Shown one piece after another: positions 13,901 to 28,900 of a DNA stretch of 64,000 bases. The translations under genes were made by a program, and so were the position numbers. The stretch is from Notospermus geniculatus (lineage: Eukaryota; Nemertea; Pilidiophora; Heteronemertea; Lineidae), in assembly GCA_002633025.1 (NCBI GenBank), contig NMRB01000153.1, forward strand, positions 62,001-126,000, in the 5' to 3' direction. Below the pieces are notes generated by a model. It did not search any database and had not been told where the DNA came from. It saw only the letters and a list, made by a program, of their open reading frames with translations. How positions within the stretch are numbered: position 1 is the stretch's first letter; every line of letters begins with the position of its first letter.

Positions 13901-16900
13901 GAATGAAAGAATTTGAAGAAAGATTCTTCAGATGGTTGATGGGAACAGCATTTCCTCAAATACAATGTATTTTCAGTAGGATCAAAAATTTATAAGGCTT
14001 ATGAATTTTTGATTGAATGCAAGAAAACTTTGAGAGAAGATGCCATCTGTTGAAGTCTGAGGGTAGATGAATTAATACCACCACCAATTGATTGAGTTTG
14101 TTTCAGCGTGTCAGCTGACGAGCTGCTTTGGCTAGCCTTAGCTACTAACTGTTAACCCTTTCTATTATGGCCTTTTTCTCTCATCTCGTTTACTGTTAAA
14201 GACAACATCCGGCGAGGACGTGCGAGACTTTAGCAAGGTGCTGAAGAATAAGTTCAAGTCGAAGCGCTACTTCAAGAAACATCCACGGTTAGGGTACTTG
14301 CCGGTTCAGACAGTATTGGAAGGAGACACGCTAGAAAGGTAGGAAAATTTTGTCCATATCTTTCTTTGACCATATGTGACCCGCTCTGGCAAAAGCAGCC
14401 GCATGTCGCTCTTAGCTTGCAGGTTGAGACCAATGTTCGTCACTTTCAGTATTGTCTGTCTATTATGAAATCTAAAACAATCTATTTCTTCCCTTCTCTC
14501 CTGGGGTCATCTTAGTTCATTGATGTTCACCTTCTGAGCGACATGCGACTGGTTTTGCTGTGGAAGGTCACATATGTTTGACAGCATCTTGACTTGGGGA
14601 CGTCTACAGCATATCAAGGTCAAGGTCATGGCAAACGACCATGACATTTCTCTCTGGGGCGTACTATATCTCTATTTACACAACAAACAATATTTTAATG
14701 TCAAAAGTGCACCAAACTTATTTCACACTTGAGCAGAATTTCGCCTGTGAAGTCATGAATTCTTTACACAACATACAGTACAGGTCACAATTGACATCCC
14801 TACGGCTTCGCGTAAGTTACTCGTAAGTTATGCGTAGCTTACGGCTTTGGTTTCGCGTAACTCACTGCGTAACTCGCCGAAATCGCGTAACTCGCCTCGT
14901 AAATCATTGCGTACCTAGCGAAATTCGCGTAACTCACCTCGTAAGTTACGCTCGTGAGTTGTTGCGTAAGTTACGAGTGACTTACGCGAAACTTACGCGA
15001 ACTTAGGGATGTCAATTGTGACCTGTACTGTAGAGATAAAAGTGGAAAGTTTATTTTTAGAAAAACTGGAAATTCATACATTTGGGACCTACCCTGTCAC
15101 AATGGATAATTGGATATCTTTGTCACGGGGCGGATAATCATCTCGCGAAATGATGTGGATCCTGATGAAAAAAAAGACACTATATATATTTTTTGGCTAT
15201 TTAATTAACTTCTGGGTCCCAACGGTACAGATCATGCCTTGTCTGATATATTGCCAAATTTATTATGCGTCGACAGAATTCGTGAATTTGCTGTTACACA
15301 GGCAGTGTTGGGTTTCTGCATGAAGCAAACCAAATACTCACTTACTTGTACATGTATGCATATTCATGTGTGTTTACATCGTACTTATCTCAGCAGTACG
15401 TCACATTTTCTCTCCGGTGTCTCACAAAACCAGACTGTTACTACGGATCGAACACCGAACTATCTGTATCTGGATCTGTGGAGGTATAAAGTTATTTTAT
15501 ACCTCCATGCTGTAACACACCTTTCTGGATGTGTTTTGCCATCCCGGATCCCCACCTTCTATATTCATCATATCCATGACGTAACTTCGACAGTGTCCGC
15601 CATAGCTGACGTCGCCGTAATGACGCAAAGGTGGTGGGCAAAATTCATTGCTTTGCTGAAGAAAGCTGGTCGGCAAAACGCACAACGTCATGTAGGCCTG
15701 GGCCTACGTCATGGATACGATGAATACTCATCCCATCTATTGGGCCACTTGTATCAACATAGCTTTCAATAAGTGCTGAAGAGAATGAGATCAAGACGTA
15801 ACACATCATATTTCTTTTGGGCGGTCTTCAATGAAATGGACTCCCAAGTCAGTTTTGCAACACTAGTCCTACATTTACAACCTAACTTGTCTGAAAATCT
15901 TTCAAGCGTCTCAGTCTTTCATCTTCATTCTTTGATCAGGATGACAATAGTTGATACCATCTTAAAGTCTTGAGTGGGTTGAGTTTCTCTGAAATGATTG
16001 AAAAATATTGATCAAACTAAAATTTATGGGGAAACATCTTCAAAGTAATCATGTGAGGTGTCTATATGAGGCTTTTAGTGAAATGACGACAAGAGTCACC
16101 ATGACTATGACAAGATGGTTCAATGGCTGAGCTGGTGTGTTTGCTTGGTGTTCACATGCATTTGGTCACAGGTTTGATTCTTGGACGTCCTTGCCATCAA
16201 ACTTGTTTAAACTTAGGAGGCCTGTCGGATGCAAAATCAGGGGATGCATGCTACAGGAACCAGTGTTCTTTCGGTACCTGGCATGAAGAGATCGAATCTC
16301 AATGAAGGATATTTGCCATACATCAAGGAGTTGTGGAATTTAGAACCAACATGAGCCGATACCGGTAAAAATTCACATAAAAAACACCAAGTGACTGAAC
16401 AATCAGGCCATGGCTGTCCCTAAGGACACCATTTCTTCAATATGCCCTTGAGAACCTGTTGTCTTTCATGCAAACTGTAACTAAAGGCAGCTCATTAGGG
16501 TCCAATTTCCTGATGATGTCATGTTTCATTATAAGCCCAGCATCCTGTAGATACTGCTGGCGACATGCATAATTGACTCAACTATCACTGATTTCATTAT
16601 CTGATGGTCAATAAATTTGCTGATGAAACAACCGGCTTCTTCTACTTGAGCATGTGTGTGTTCGGGTGACTGGAATCGTGCGTGTTACTCTGGCGATGGC
16701 TATGAGAAACTTCTTTGATGATGACTGCAATGGAACAAATCTGTCAGTTGACTGCCTTTATCATGCTTTCGTTGGACATGAGACAATAAATTCATTTCCT
16801 TGAGAGTTCTAATGGATGATGCTAAAATAGATATGATCTGATGTTGCTGGTGCTGATGGATACGGAGGGTGGCAATGCTCACATTGAGTTTAAATTCTTG

Positions 16901-19900
16901 GCAATGTCATGTAGTGAAAGAAGTTACACATGTCAAATCATGACAGATGTTGATTGGTTGAAAATTGAGAAAAGGAATGGAATAGAAGATTCTGGCTGAG
17001 AGCAAGCTAGATTCAAACTTAGCACAGCAGTTTAAAAAGTACCCCAAATGTTTGTTGAAGAAGCACTACCATTTATTCACCCAAAATGGCTGTTATGGCA
17101 GCCATATTGGATTTGGCATTTTCACGTCCCTGCTACAGATACCTGAACAGGCCTAGACTTGATTCAAACCTGGCACTGCAGTTCGAAAAGTAGCGAATAT
17201 GTTTGATGAAGCAATCATGCGCTCATCCAAAAATGGCCGCCAAGGCAACCATATTGGATTTCCATATTCCATCTCCCTCCTGCAGATATTTACCCTTGAT
17301 ACAAATATTGTCTTTATTACAAAATCATGGTGTAGTTGGTGATGCCGCAAGTGGGAAATGTTGTTTTTGGGCCTAACATGACTGTTAATCCACCTTCCAA
17401 TACCTGTCCATGGCAACCAAGAAAAGCATCCGAATATTGGTGAAATTATCCTTTGCACATTATTTATCACAAGAGTCTAGGCCTTTTCAAATGATGAAAG
17501 AATCTTTGTGTCTCTCTGGCATCACAATTGCTTTACACCATGGAAATGACAATTCGTATTGTTCTGAGCACTGAAGCTGGGCATACTGTTGAACTGTTGG
17601 ATAATGATTCTATCGTCAGGTAGGTTCTATCAAAAATAGATAAAGGTCTTTATCTATTTTTGGTTCTATGCGATTCGGACCTTGAGGGCAATTTATAAAC
17701 AGTGCAACTTCGAATGCAGTAAAAGCTTTGTCACTATTTCCAGCCACTTCCACTTGCTTTCAAACAAAGCCTTTTCTTGTATGTAGATGTACTGAATTGA
17801 ACTTGCCTCACCACTATTGTTTTCAAAACTCCTTAAAGAATATTATGAAGTTCTCCAGGGAAGGTGTTAGCGAAAGCTATACCTGTACCACCCGGCGAGC
17901 TAGTTTGCTGGGGAGAGGAGCTTACATATAATATACATAAAACAAATAAGAGTGTGTCCCATTCATATGGCCACGAGTGTGACGAGTTTATTTTCTGCTG
18001 ACATTACAGTACATGCACTCATATTGATGTCCCCAGCAAAGGTGGGGTCAGAAAACCGGTACAATAGTATTAGCTAAAGATACAAAATGTTTAAGCAAGC
18101 AATAGAAACAATCACTACCCAAGGGTTGGGAGGGCGGGATTCAGGAAAATACACAGTAGACTTGTGGTGTTGTTGCTATACAAAAGTTGTTTGAGAGAAT
18201 GATGTCTCTAGAGGGATTGAGAGGTAAAATGTATGTTGTTGGAGCAGGAGGGAGACCAGCCATTGGCTGGATGGTAAGGCTGATTAAACTAATCCCAGGA
18301 AAGGTGACCCTGGCCAGATGGCTAATGCTATCCCCCCTGCTGGGGGTTCAAGAACAAAGAGGTGACTGTGAACTGTAAACATGGTGATTGCTAAGATCAC
18401 ACGAGGGTGAGGCAGAATGGCCTGGCTAATATCTTGGGTAAACGTCCACGCACAAGGTGTGAAAAACAAGAAGTAACTACAAATATAATGCAGAACTCCA
18501 TAAAAGCATTTCTGTTTGGCTACAGAAATTATCTTTTTGCCTCCTGCACAAAGATGCTCTAAAAAATTGCACGAAACATATCAGAAGTTCTATAATTATG
18601 TTTTCTATTAATAATATTTAAAGTGGCAATTTCTCATTTCTAAAATTGCAGCAGCATTTTCAATTACTTCCAAATTGTTTTTGTTGAAAATTCAAATAAT
18701 GTTTCTGAAAGACTGCTTGAACTGTTCCCAATTTCATATGAATCCGACGATTGTCTACAGATGTACGATGTATTTTAATGCTCTATGTTGAAAAAACTTG
18801 AGTAATAATATTCCTATGTTAGTTTATTTTCTATTAAATTTTAAAATTCAATAAAATGTCCTGTTGGAGGCAGTTTTGCCCAGACTGAGAAACTCACACC
18901 ATTTACAATCATACCTCTCCTTCCATAAGTGTGAGGCCAGGAGCTTTTTGCCTAGACACTGTGGATGTCTCGGGATGAACAATAATTACCCATAATCATT
19001 GGGATTAAATTTTACAGCATCAATTCAAAAGTGACATGCATCCCTTCTTCTTTGCTGACTTGAAATGGTTTTAGGGACACAGTTCTCTTTCATTTCCTTT
19101 TCTTCATAAATGTGACCTGGCACAGCAAAATGAGTCGGAAGTCGCACAGAAGAAGACCGAAGTTGACACCAGACAACAACTACAGAAATCAACAAAGTCA
19201 AATTTCACAATGGGCAGACAATCCTGAAATCATCGAACCGTTGGTGTCACCTTGGACATGTTCGGTCTTCTTCTGTGTGCATTCCGACTCATTTTGCTGT
19301 GCCGGGTCACAAATGTATTCACATTTGTCATAGCAGAGATCATATTTTCTGCAGTGTGAATAGGGCGTGCACTCCTCTCAACAGCCAAGGACACATGTTC
19401 AATCAACCTAGATGTTCATGTCACCATCATTTGGATACAATCAAATTATCTTTGGTGATCTAATGTCATCATTTTAGGCATATCCTGAGGTAATAGAAGA
19501 TGGCTAGTCATTTCACTTGTCCTGTTTCACAGGATAGGAACTCGTACTTGACGCATTCTGATCTGATGTGAAGCCGTCATTTGTCAACAAATTTTATTGA
19601 CATATTACCAGTAAAAGCGTCAACCCATATATGGGTTAACAGTTTTACTGGTATTATCATTGCAGCCTTGCAAGATTTATTGACAAAATGTGAGCCATCT
19701 AATATTAGTATTCATCTGTGCAACCGAAGTAGAAAACTGATACTGGATGAGTATAGCTACTGCACATCTAAAACTTGCCTATGGTGCTATGGAAAATACA
19801 AAATGATTTTTATCCACGAACAGTGTTTGGGTCTCCATGTAACGGATGCTTCTCTTTCAAGCACCCTCGAAAACACTTGAGGGAAAGCCTCTGTTTATCT

Positions 19901-22900
19901 GCCTGACATGGCTTGGGTTTCATGTGAATAATTCATGAAGACTTTGTTACCAAGCGAGTGGATATACGAAGCTTCTGGCGATTCTCTGGCGCCTTGTTGA
20001 TATTCTTCTCATTTACGGCTGTCAGTCGCCAAAACATAGCTACTTAGAACATTCTACAGACAGGAATTTAAATCTAGATTTGATCCTCTACATAGAAATG
20101 GTTGGCCTAGTTGCCTGCACTGAAATGTTCTGTGACAGAGCATCTGTTTAATACAACAAAGGCCATTGGTTGATCACTGCTGACCTTTGTTCTGTTTAAT
20201 ACAGCAAAGGCCATTGGTTGATCACTGGTGACCTTTGTTGTATTGTGTTTACAACAAAGGTCATTGGTTGATCACTGCTGACCTTTGTTCTGTTTAATAC
20301 AACAAAGGCCATTGGTTCATCACTGGTGACCTTTGTTGTATTGTGTATAAAACAAAGGCCATTGTTTGATCACTGCTGACCTTTGTTGTATTATTCATAG
20401 AACAAAGGCCATTGGTTCACCACTGCTGACCTTTGTTGTACACTAAGGCCGGGGCCCATTGAAATGTGGGTCAGTAATGCAAAAACACACAACAGATGAC
20501 ATCTCAGTGGTGGTAAATATCTCAGTATGGACCCTGGTCTTTAGAAAAGTTTATTAGTTGATCATTTCTGACCTTTCGGAACCAATGTATTTTGACAATG
20601 AGTGGTAGGCTAACTGATGTGAGTGGAGAATCCTCAAGGTCCTAATAAAAGCAATGATAAAAACTTATTTTTAGCCACTATGTGTATCAAGAATAGCATA
20701 ATATCATTGGTTCATCACTGCTAACCTTTGGTGTATTTACCGATACCCGATACAAGTAGAAAAATTCTCTGAAAGCAATGATAAAAACCTATTAGGCACT
20801 ATTATTAAGAATATCATAATATCATTGGTTCATCATTGTTAACCTCTGCTGTGTTATGTCAGGTTGAATGGGGAATTAATGTGAATGGAGTAGTCTACCT
20901 TCAACCTTTATCCAGATAAAAAGTCCTTATTTGCACAGGGCACAGGATATTGTCAACTCTATTGGGTATGTTATGATTCAATCAAATGCTGGTTATGAAA
21001 AATTCTTTCAACAGAACATTGCAACTCCTACCACTCACAGTACGCTACTGCTATCTTGACTTCGCCGAATACAGATAGCAAGCATCAGTGAATCCTGTGA
21101 AGCTGGCGAAATGATTTCTTGACGACAAGTGATAGATTACTGCCGTCTCCCCTAGCGATAAGCAGTGGTAGCGTCCATAGCAAGCGTGGTTCCAAGATCG
21201 CTGGCATGCACGTAAATACCAGTTGCACTTGATTGTGACAATTATTCCCAATATATACCTTGTGCTTCGCACATGTGCTGGTCCCCTGTGAACATGGTAA
21301 TGGGGGGTCTCTTGTGTCAGGCCTCTGACAGTAACCACAATCTGGCAGATGTTGTAATAAAGGAAGGGATTACAATGGTGGAAGGATCAAGGTATGTCAT
21401 TTGTCTTTCCAAATCCAATTTCTTTACTTTGCAAATCAACATTGCACGAAAAGTTGTGGCAGTTGTTCTATATCAGATTTTGATATTCCCTTTCAGATAT
21501 CATATTCAGAAGTGTCACAGCCTCTCATTTTTCAGTCGGTCACATTTCAGTGTTGACATTCACAGTGACTTTTCGATTTCTGACTTGTTCTGACTTTTGA
21601 GTTCTGGTGTGTCATCTTGTTGGTTTGCCTTTGTATTTGATATTTAGCATCACGGTTTGACATTTTAATTCTCAAATGTCATTGTTTTACGCTGCTCCTC
21701 TTAAATATCATTTTGCCTCTTTTCCATCACTGCTGGAAACCACTTTCACCTACTGGTAAGGGAAATTGAAGGTTATTTTAGAGATTATGTCATGGTTATT
21801 TCTGTATTTCCTCCCCCAAGAGTTCGTGATTTCTCCAGTGACTCTGATTCTGGCAACCAATGAACTAGCATCCCAGTGATATTTCCCTGGTGAATTGGAT
21901 TTTAGTCGTACGAGACTGAATTATACTCCAGACATTAGGTACTAATCTGTAGATTTTATTTAACATGTCTGCATAACCCCCCTTGTTAGCCAGCCCAAAA
22001 ACTGGCTTTTGAGGTCAGCTTGTTCTCCACTTCTTTCTTCTCTTGATATTCTATTTCATTGATTATCCTCAAAATGTCTCCAAAAGTCGCTACGATGCCG
22101 GTACATGAAACGAAATCCCCCTTGTACGTGTCAGCAACCTAACTCGGTGGCTTGGCGAAGCATATCACATCTCTTCCTTCTAGCATCAGCCAATTAGTGT
22201 TCAAACCACCTGATGTCGTGGTCCCACATCGTTTCCTCTACCAGTGGATTCATATCTAACGTTCTTCTTCTTGCTGCCAACATTTGTCTGTGCGCAGCTC
22301 TGTGGATATCAAAATGGCATTTCGCTAACTGCATAATTGGATAATTTGTGGTACAATGTTGTAGGAGGAAACCAGAACTCCTGCTGATAAAAAGCATTGC
22401 CTATTACTATCAAATGGATTTGCATGTTTATTGTGCCTCTCAGACAGCTGTTTGAAATCTTCACTTCTCCCTTTCCATTTGCCTGTGGCAGTGCTAAGCT
22501 CTTGGTGTAGTATGTTGGTGGATCAGCAGGTCCATAAATTGGCTATGAATTCTAGCAGACAAATGACTCATTCCTAGTCTGTGAACGTCAGATGATGGAT
22601 CGGAATGGCTGATGAAGAATGGGAAGATGGAATATGCTGAGACATTCTTTCAATGGGTGTTGGCTATTGCATCCATAATGTTAAAAATACCCTTGTATTT
22701 AATTTTTGGGTATCTTTGGTGAGTTCTGTGTCTTTCCCGCCTGGGGAAATTTCTTAATCCAGGAGTGGCTTGCTTCCGTCATTGCTGCCTATGTGTTGCT
22801 TTTGGTGCCATATTTAGCAAGGGAATGTTGGTTCAGACTGTGGTAAGATGATGAACTGATGGAAGTTCATCATGAATTGCTGGTATATAAGCTTCAGTGA

Positions 22901-25900
22901 TCATTTCCTGATGTTCTGCACAGAATCCCCAGTCTTTGGCAACAATGCTACCTGATCTCCAAAATTTCAGTTTCTGTTCACAGAAGGAGAATGATTACCC
23001 TGAGCTATCATTAATAGCCTACACCTCTCGTTTGGGCATCAAGTTTTATAACATGAACTCAAATGACTACCGGTATCATGATCATCATACTCGGAAGTCA
23101 TGTGGTAAACTAACGAATCAGTAATTCTGAATCAGCATGTCCTGATTTTTGTTCTGTTTTCACACAAAAAAGTTGTGGTTGAACATCAAATGCAGGTATG
23201 TGTAGTGACCCTGTTTTTTGTGCACAGAAATAAAAGGTTGGGCTGTGTGGCTGTTTGTAATGTCCCTAATCAAACACACTGGTCACCCTCGGACCTGGCA
23301 ACGACAACCCAATTCTGACCCACTCTGATTGAGAGTCATGAGAGTAGGCTGTTGGGCATACAGCCAGACGCTCGATCCCATTAGTGGGAGCAACTTTATC
23401 ACTGTTGGCAAGATTTTGTGGCTGGATGTAATGAACCTCAATAAAGCTGTATCCTCGGAGGACCCTTCCGCGGGCAGTAAAATCCTGTCGCCATGTTAAA
23501 TTGGTATGATACAGAGAGGTAAGTTGAGTGCTGTGCATTTAAAATCCAGCATTCGTATGGTCAAAAATTCATGGGTCGCTTATGTTTTAAATCGTGCATT
23601 GGAGTATGAATTTTCTTGGAACAGTCACCGCGGAGACAAGTGCCAAATATTTGGTCTTTAGGAAGGTTCGACTGAATTATAGTATCAGAGAGAAAAGCAA
23701 CAGGTAACCAACCAAGCCTTGCCTGTGAAAGCGAGATTTCCCCATTTTCCTTTGAAGATAGTAACCATGCAGCTAGGAATTGAAACTGCAATTGTGACCC
23801 ACCACGGCTAAAAGGCCCGCATGTCGCACAATGAGATAAGGAGTCAGAGCCCACACAATCAAAACAATGCATTGTAGGTGAAAAAAATTCAACATTGTGA
23901 TTTTAGCAGAAAACCCTTCAAAAGCATCTTATTTCTTTGCTCAAAGAACCTTATCGCTGAAATTGAGGTAAAAAGGCATCAAAACCATGCTTTTGTAAAG
24001 GCATGCACATCTGAAAAATAGAAACAATGCCTAATTACGTAATCCTTCGGGCATCTTTAATTGGCTTTTTCTCAAAACTTCGCTTTATTTGAAGTCCGCA
24101 TGCATCCCGACTTCAAAATGCTGTAACTTTGTCATTTGTTAAGATACAGACCTGTGCTATATCTCATTTTAAAGCTTACTGAATGTAGAATCAGGAAATA
24201 CAACAATCTCAGAGTCCATAATTTGGTCCATGTGGGCCTTTTAGCCATGGTGGGTCACAATTTATCAGCACCAAAATTTCCCTGTGCTAGTGTGATATCC
24301 AACTTTTAGGTCGGATCATCTTCAGAAAGGATGATTGGTGTTTTTTGAGATCTCCTCAGAAAAACATTTTGTTTCAAATTCAAAGCCTTTGATTTCAAAC
24401 TTACCCACAGGTATAGATCCAACATCTGGTGTTGAAATGAATCTAGCTTCAAACATCTTCAGCTTCAATCCTCAGATACGGCATATATTTTTCCATCCTT
24501 CTTGCTGTCATCGACAACATCTCCGACGACCGATTTGGCAAAAAAAACTGCGAATGTCGAAGTGTGGTGAGCTGAAATCAATAGCCATTCCAATATAGCG
24601 TGTGATATTTCTATGGTCAGGTGGTCAGTCGCTGTTCTGATGGATCGGCCGTCATGGCTTTTTTTTTCCCATTACTTTTAGTTTTCTTTCCCAGTTGTCA
24701 TGAATGTACCGGTAGGCAAAGAAATGACTGCATATTGACTGGTGTAGTGAACATTACATGTGCTCTATGAGAAAGTAATTTTGATGGGTCTTGAATTTGC
24801 CATAGCCATTAGGCTGCGATTACATAGAGGTACACAGTATGTGGACACGCTAGTCAACAATGGCTTCACAGTCACAAACACTTTGTGCCTTTGTCACCCG
24901 GCGTGATTGTATACCGTATACTTCTATGTACAGGAAGCCTTAGGAACGAGTTCCTTCTACTCTACAGTAGGTAAAGACCCCAGTATACATTTGTCAAATA
25001 ATAAAAACAATCAGAAATCTTGATTATGGAATCAAGGCACACCTACCTGTGGTTGCATACCGGTATGTTTGGTTGTTCTTGGCATACTTTGTGGTACGTC
25101 TTGTTCACCAGTGTTGGTGACATCATGGCAGCATGACGGTCAACTTCATTACGTTTGGTTCAGACACTCATGGGTCTGCCTGACATGCCAGGTATTGTCT
25201 TAAATCAAGTTTTCCATCTGAAATGCAGGAAAAGTATTGAATATCAATTGTGGGAGGCTGGAGACTGGAGGCCTTTTGTGTTTAACCCATTAGGCGCCAT
25301 ATAGCCCAAACCCGCCCAAGCCTGCATAATCCCATATAGCCCAAACCCGCCCGTGTGATTTTCGGCCGTCACAGAGGCAACCAACAACAACAACAACAAA
25401 ATTTAACCTCGGCTCTAGTTGTATCATGTAGCCAGTGTTATTAGCTACAAAATAAACATCACTCGTTCACTTTATCTTCAACTTTTTCTTTTTGTCATTT
25501 GAGCAAAAAACCAAGATATGGTAAAAAAGTGAAAAGCGCTGGGAAAAAAAGCTGACATACTTTATACTTGTCTGGCGCCTAATGGGTTAATTGTCTATTT
25601 TTAAAGCTATCAGCAATTCAATTGTGAAGTATCAAATAGGATATTGATCATCGAAGTTAGTCTCGTCTGCAATATTTAGAGGCAACCTTACTAGTGATGT
25701 ATAAATTGCTTCATTGAAACAAAAGGAGGTATGATTTTCATGGTTTCAACATGTGTAGGTGTTCCTAGTTGTGTGGCGGCCTAGGAAAACCCGTCGGATG
25801 TTGCTGAATGATCAACAAGGGCTGTCAAATTGCCTGTGCATTGAGCTGTTACTGTACCTGTTATGTACATTTCAGCTATTGAAATGTGCGGGTTCATCAT

Positions 25901-28900
25901 TCCAGGGCATTAACACTTTCCTCAAAGGATCATGTTCATACTCTAGCAAACTGTCCCTGACTCTGCTCTATGTTGTCTTTGTTTGTTTGCCTCTTGAATT
26001 ACAAATGACATGAAATAAAGTGTTAATGGGAAAGCTACATTGGGAACAGGATGTCAAACCATTGATGTCGTTTACCATGTTTGATTACGCCAGTAATACA
26101 GTGCATTCTGCCTTAGCAACTCGTGTGAAACTATCAGCCAATATCAATCAATCGCGCTGTCATTTTAGCTGACTGAGACGAAAAAAGGGCCGGTGGTAAT
26201 TCTAGCCTTGCATAATGTAAGCAGTTACTAATTTACATCAGGTGGTGGAAGAACACTACAAAATATCATTTAATTTGTGGAATAAGACAAATGAGGGGAT
26301 TACAAAATCTGACAATCATGCATTTTCCTTTCTTTCTATTTGGCATCTATCAGATTTATGATTTGTCCTAAAATTTGACTGGTACCAATATTCAATGCTG
26401 GTGCCCTAAGGATCTTGGCACATGATAAGTCTTCTCAGTGAACTTTGTTGTTGAGTGCAGTCAGTGCCATCAGGTACTGCACAGTGATGCATTCGAGTGT
26501 ACAGTAAACTACAAAAGCAGTAAATTGGACATTGAATTATCTGTGCATTTTGTCAAGTAAATTGACGTCGCAAGCCTTCGTCAGCAGTTCACTCTGACAA
26601 TTTTGTGGCAATTCATCTTGGAACTCATTTTGACATTAGACTGGCCGCATTCATCATAGAATCTTGTCTCTTCAACCATTCCGTTCGGACAAAAGCAAAA
26701 TTCAAATAATTTGCAAATAATCTCATGAGCGATCAAAGATGGCTCATCTGGTTTGTATTCATCCACAAAACTACTTGTTGGCTTGTGTCAGTTCCGTCAA
26801 TGTATTTGCATGTCTTTGTGGGATATGTCAATTTCAGCAGGGATTAGTTCTTTGTGAGGCTATGGCTTCCCCATCAAAAGCCCATATTTTTGTCATCAAT
26901 CAATAAAGCTTCCATTGTGAGGTTGACGTACATCTGTGGGATAGTTTCCTGAGTTGTTTGGAATCCTCCTGCAAACATATGATGTAGATTGATTTTTTGT
27001 TGGGTATAATTGTTCGAGTCATGTTTGACTACAGCATCATGCTGGCAGATTCTTGTGAGTCTTGCTTTGAACAGAAAATTCTTCTATTTAACCTGGACTT
27101 TTGCTTCGATGATATCCCCAGGTACTTGACATTTTGGTCTCAAAAGAGTCACATCCGAATCAGTGACACCTGTCAGCTGTCATTATATTTTCTCGATTCT
27201 TTTAGTGTTGTGTGCAAAAACTGTATTCCTTTGCCATGTTTGCAGTTAATTGTGATATCTGAGAAACAAGCAAGCCATTTTGAAAGTCCTATTCCCATAG
27301 TTGGTGGAGGCTTCGAGATTGAGCACCCTACGACTTGTCTGGAAACTGTTTGTTAATTTTTCGATGTAGCTTCACATGCCTATTTTTTCACCCCAGTAAT
27401 TCTTGCTCCAACAAAGGAAGTCCGTATGCCATGGATGTGATGACATTTGGTAACTTGAGGCGCCTTTGTAAACCCGAACCTGGACACAGGCTAAAACTCA
27501 ATATAGTGCACATTCATCCTAAAACCGTGCTAAAACTCGATCTCATTGTCATTTAGCGACAACTCGATGGCACTGTAACTCCACCACATCTTGTTCAATG
27601 TGAGATGCATTGTTGGTACAAGTAGGTCTTGCTTTGTGGCTGTGGCAATATTCTCTGTTGTTCAACATTGCTATATTTCCAATAACCACAGCATGGCCAC
27701 ACAGCAGTCATCTGCAAATAATGGCGAAAGATTGTTGATGCTCCCATGGGTCTAATGATGAACCATATCTAGGGAAGCTATTGCTATGTTATTGCTGTAA
27801 TAGCTTTTTTCATATTCAGTGCTCACACGATGGTTGTGTGAGGAAAATGGTCATGCCCACCTGTCTACACCTCTTTCTTAGAGAGAATGCATCAATGACA
27901 AATATGTGACTGTATCAGAAGTTGTAGTCTATGCTGGCTGTTATAAAGTAGCATGCCGAATCCAGTAAAGTCCGGAAGATGATGTCAGTACCGCAGTGCA
28001 CGGTTTAACACAATTTTGCTTGAAAACAGCATCATGATATCATTGGTTATATAAACCTTGGCATTCTGTGTACGCACTGTTCTTTGTATACCAGCAATTG
28101 GTACTGAATTGGTGAAGGCCAGGATAAGGTTGAACATCAACTCAGGATTTTGACATTAATTGCACCAACCTCACACACCATGAAAATTTTCCCCAAATCT
28201 GAGATCCCACCGAAAAAAAATGTCCGCCTGTCATTGAACAGATTTTTTCAGTGGGAGAAATCATTGGTGACTTTGGATGGAATGGCATTTTCCGGGATTG
28301 AATTATTGTGGCTCATTCCCTTATATACATGCATTCATTGTTGCGCGAAATTGCATGTTACCATTGGGAATTACTCAATATGTATGTCTTGCTGTGGCAA
28401 TTACTCAACTGTTGATGGTATGCGACAGCTAAGGCTGGTAAACTGCAACGACTTTCTCACGTTCATTGCTTTACTGATCCAACTACACTTTCGGCTGCAA
28501 GTAACATTGGATTCATTTCCTTGTTCTTTCATAAAGTGAATCTGGTATCAGATGAGGGTTACGGTTACTAACAGGCTTGTGAGTGCTTGTACAACGTTCC
28601 TTCCAACTTTGGAACTTGTAATTTATTTCAATACTCCTTTACCTAATCAGTGGCCTACCAATTCGCTGAAAAATGCCTCAGAACATTTATCTTGGAGGCG
28701 GCTGATAAATTAATCCTCTATTAATCAATAAAATTGGTTTTCTTTGTAGAGGAGGATGAAATGGGGTGCTAATGGAAATTTGTCAGAAATGAATCTCCCG
28801 TATTTTTTTTCATTAGATCCTAGCATATTGAGTCTCGCAACAAAAAATTGCAGGAGTGTGCTTGTTTCCAATGCATGCTATGACAGTAAATCAATTTGAC

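Larger units (their letters stand above)
9999..14201. other. Dystrophin intron (4.2 kb), repeat-rich
   Basis: Holds a 20-bp triplet repeat (10325-10380), a ~25-bp tandem array (11040-11220), and a 1.2-kb tandem duplication (11582-13995). Open frames repeat between the two duplication copies and look non-coding. Confidence 0.7.

Noticed and set aside
15239-15772. 177-codon open frame
   Set aside because: Composition is His/Cys/Ser-rich without domains, contains a hairpin repeat, and has no splice or promoter context.
18290-18370. tRNA-like A and B box words
   Set aside because: Spacing is too short and no stem pairs were seen.
21831-21866. CCAGTGACTCTGATTCTGGC, resembling human DMD exon 71
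   Set aside because: It reads [10 protein letters not shown] without the NFW core, and there is no acceptor or in-phase donor at the right place.
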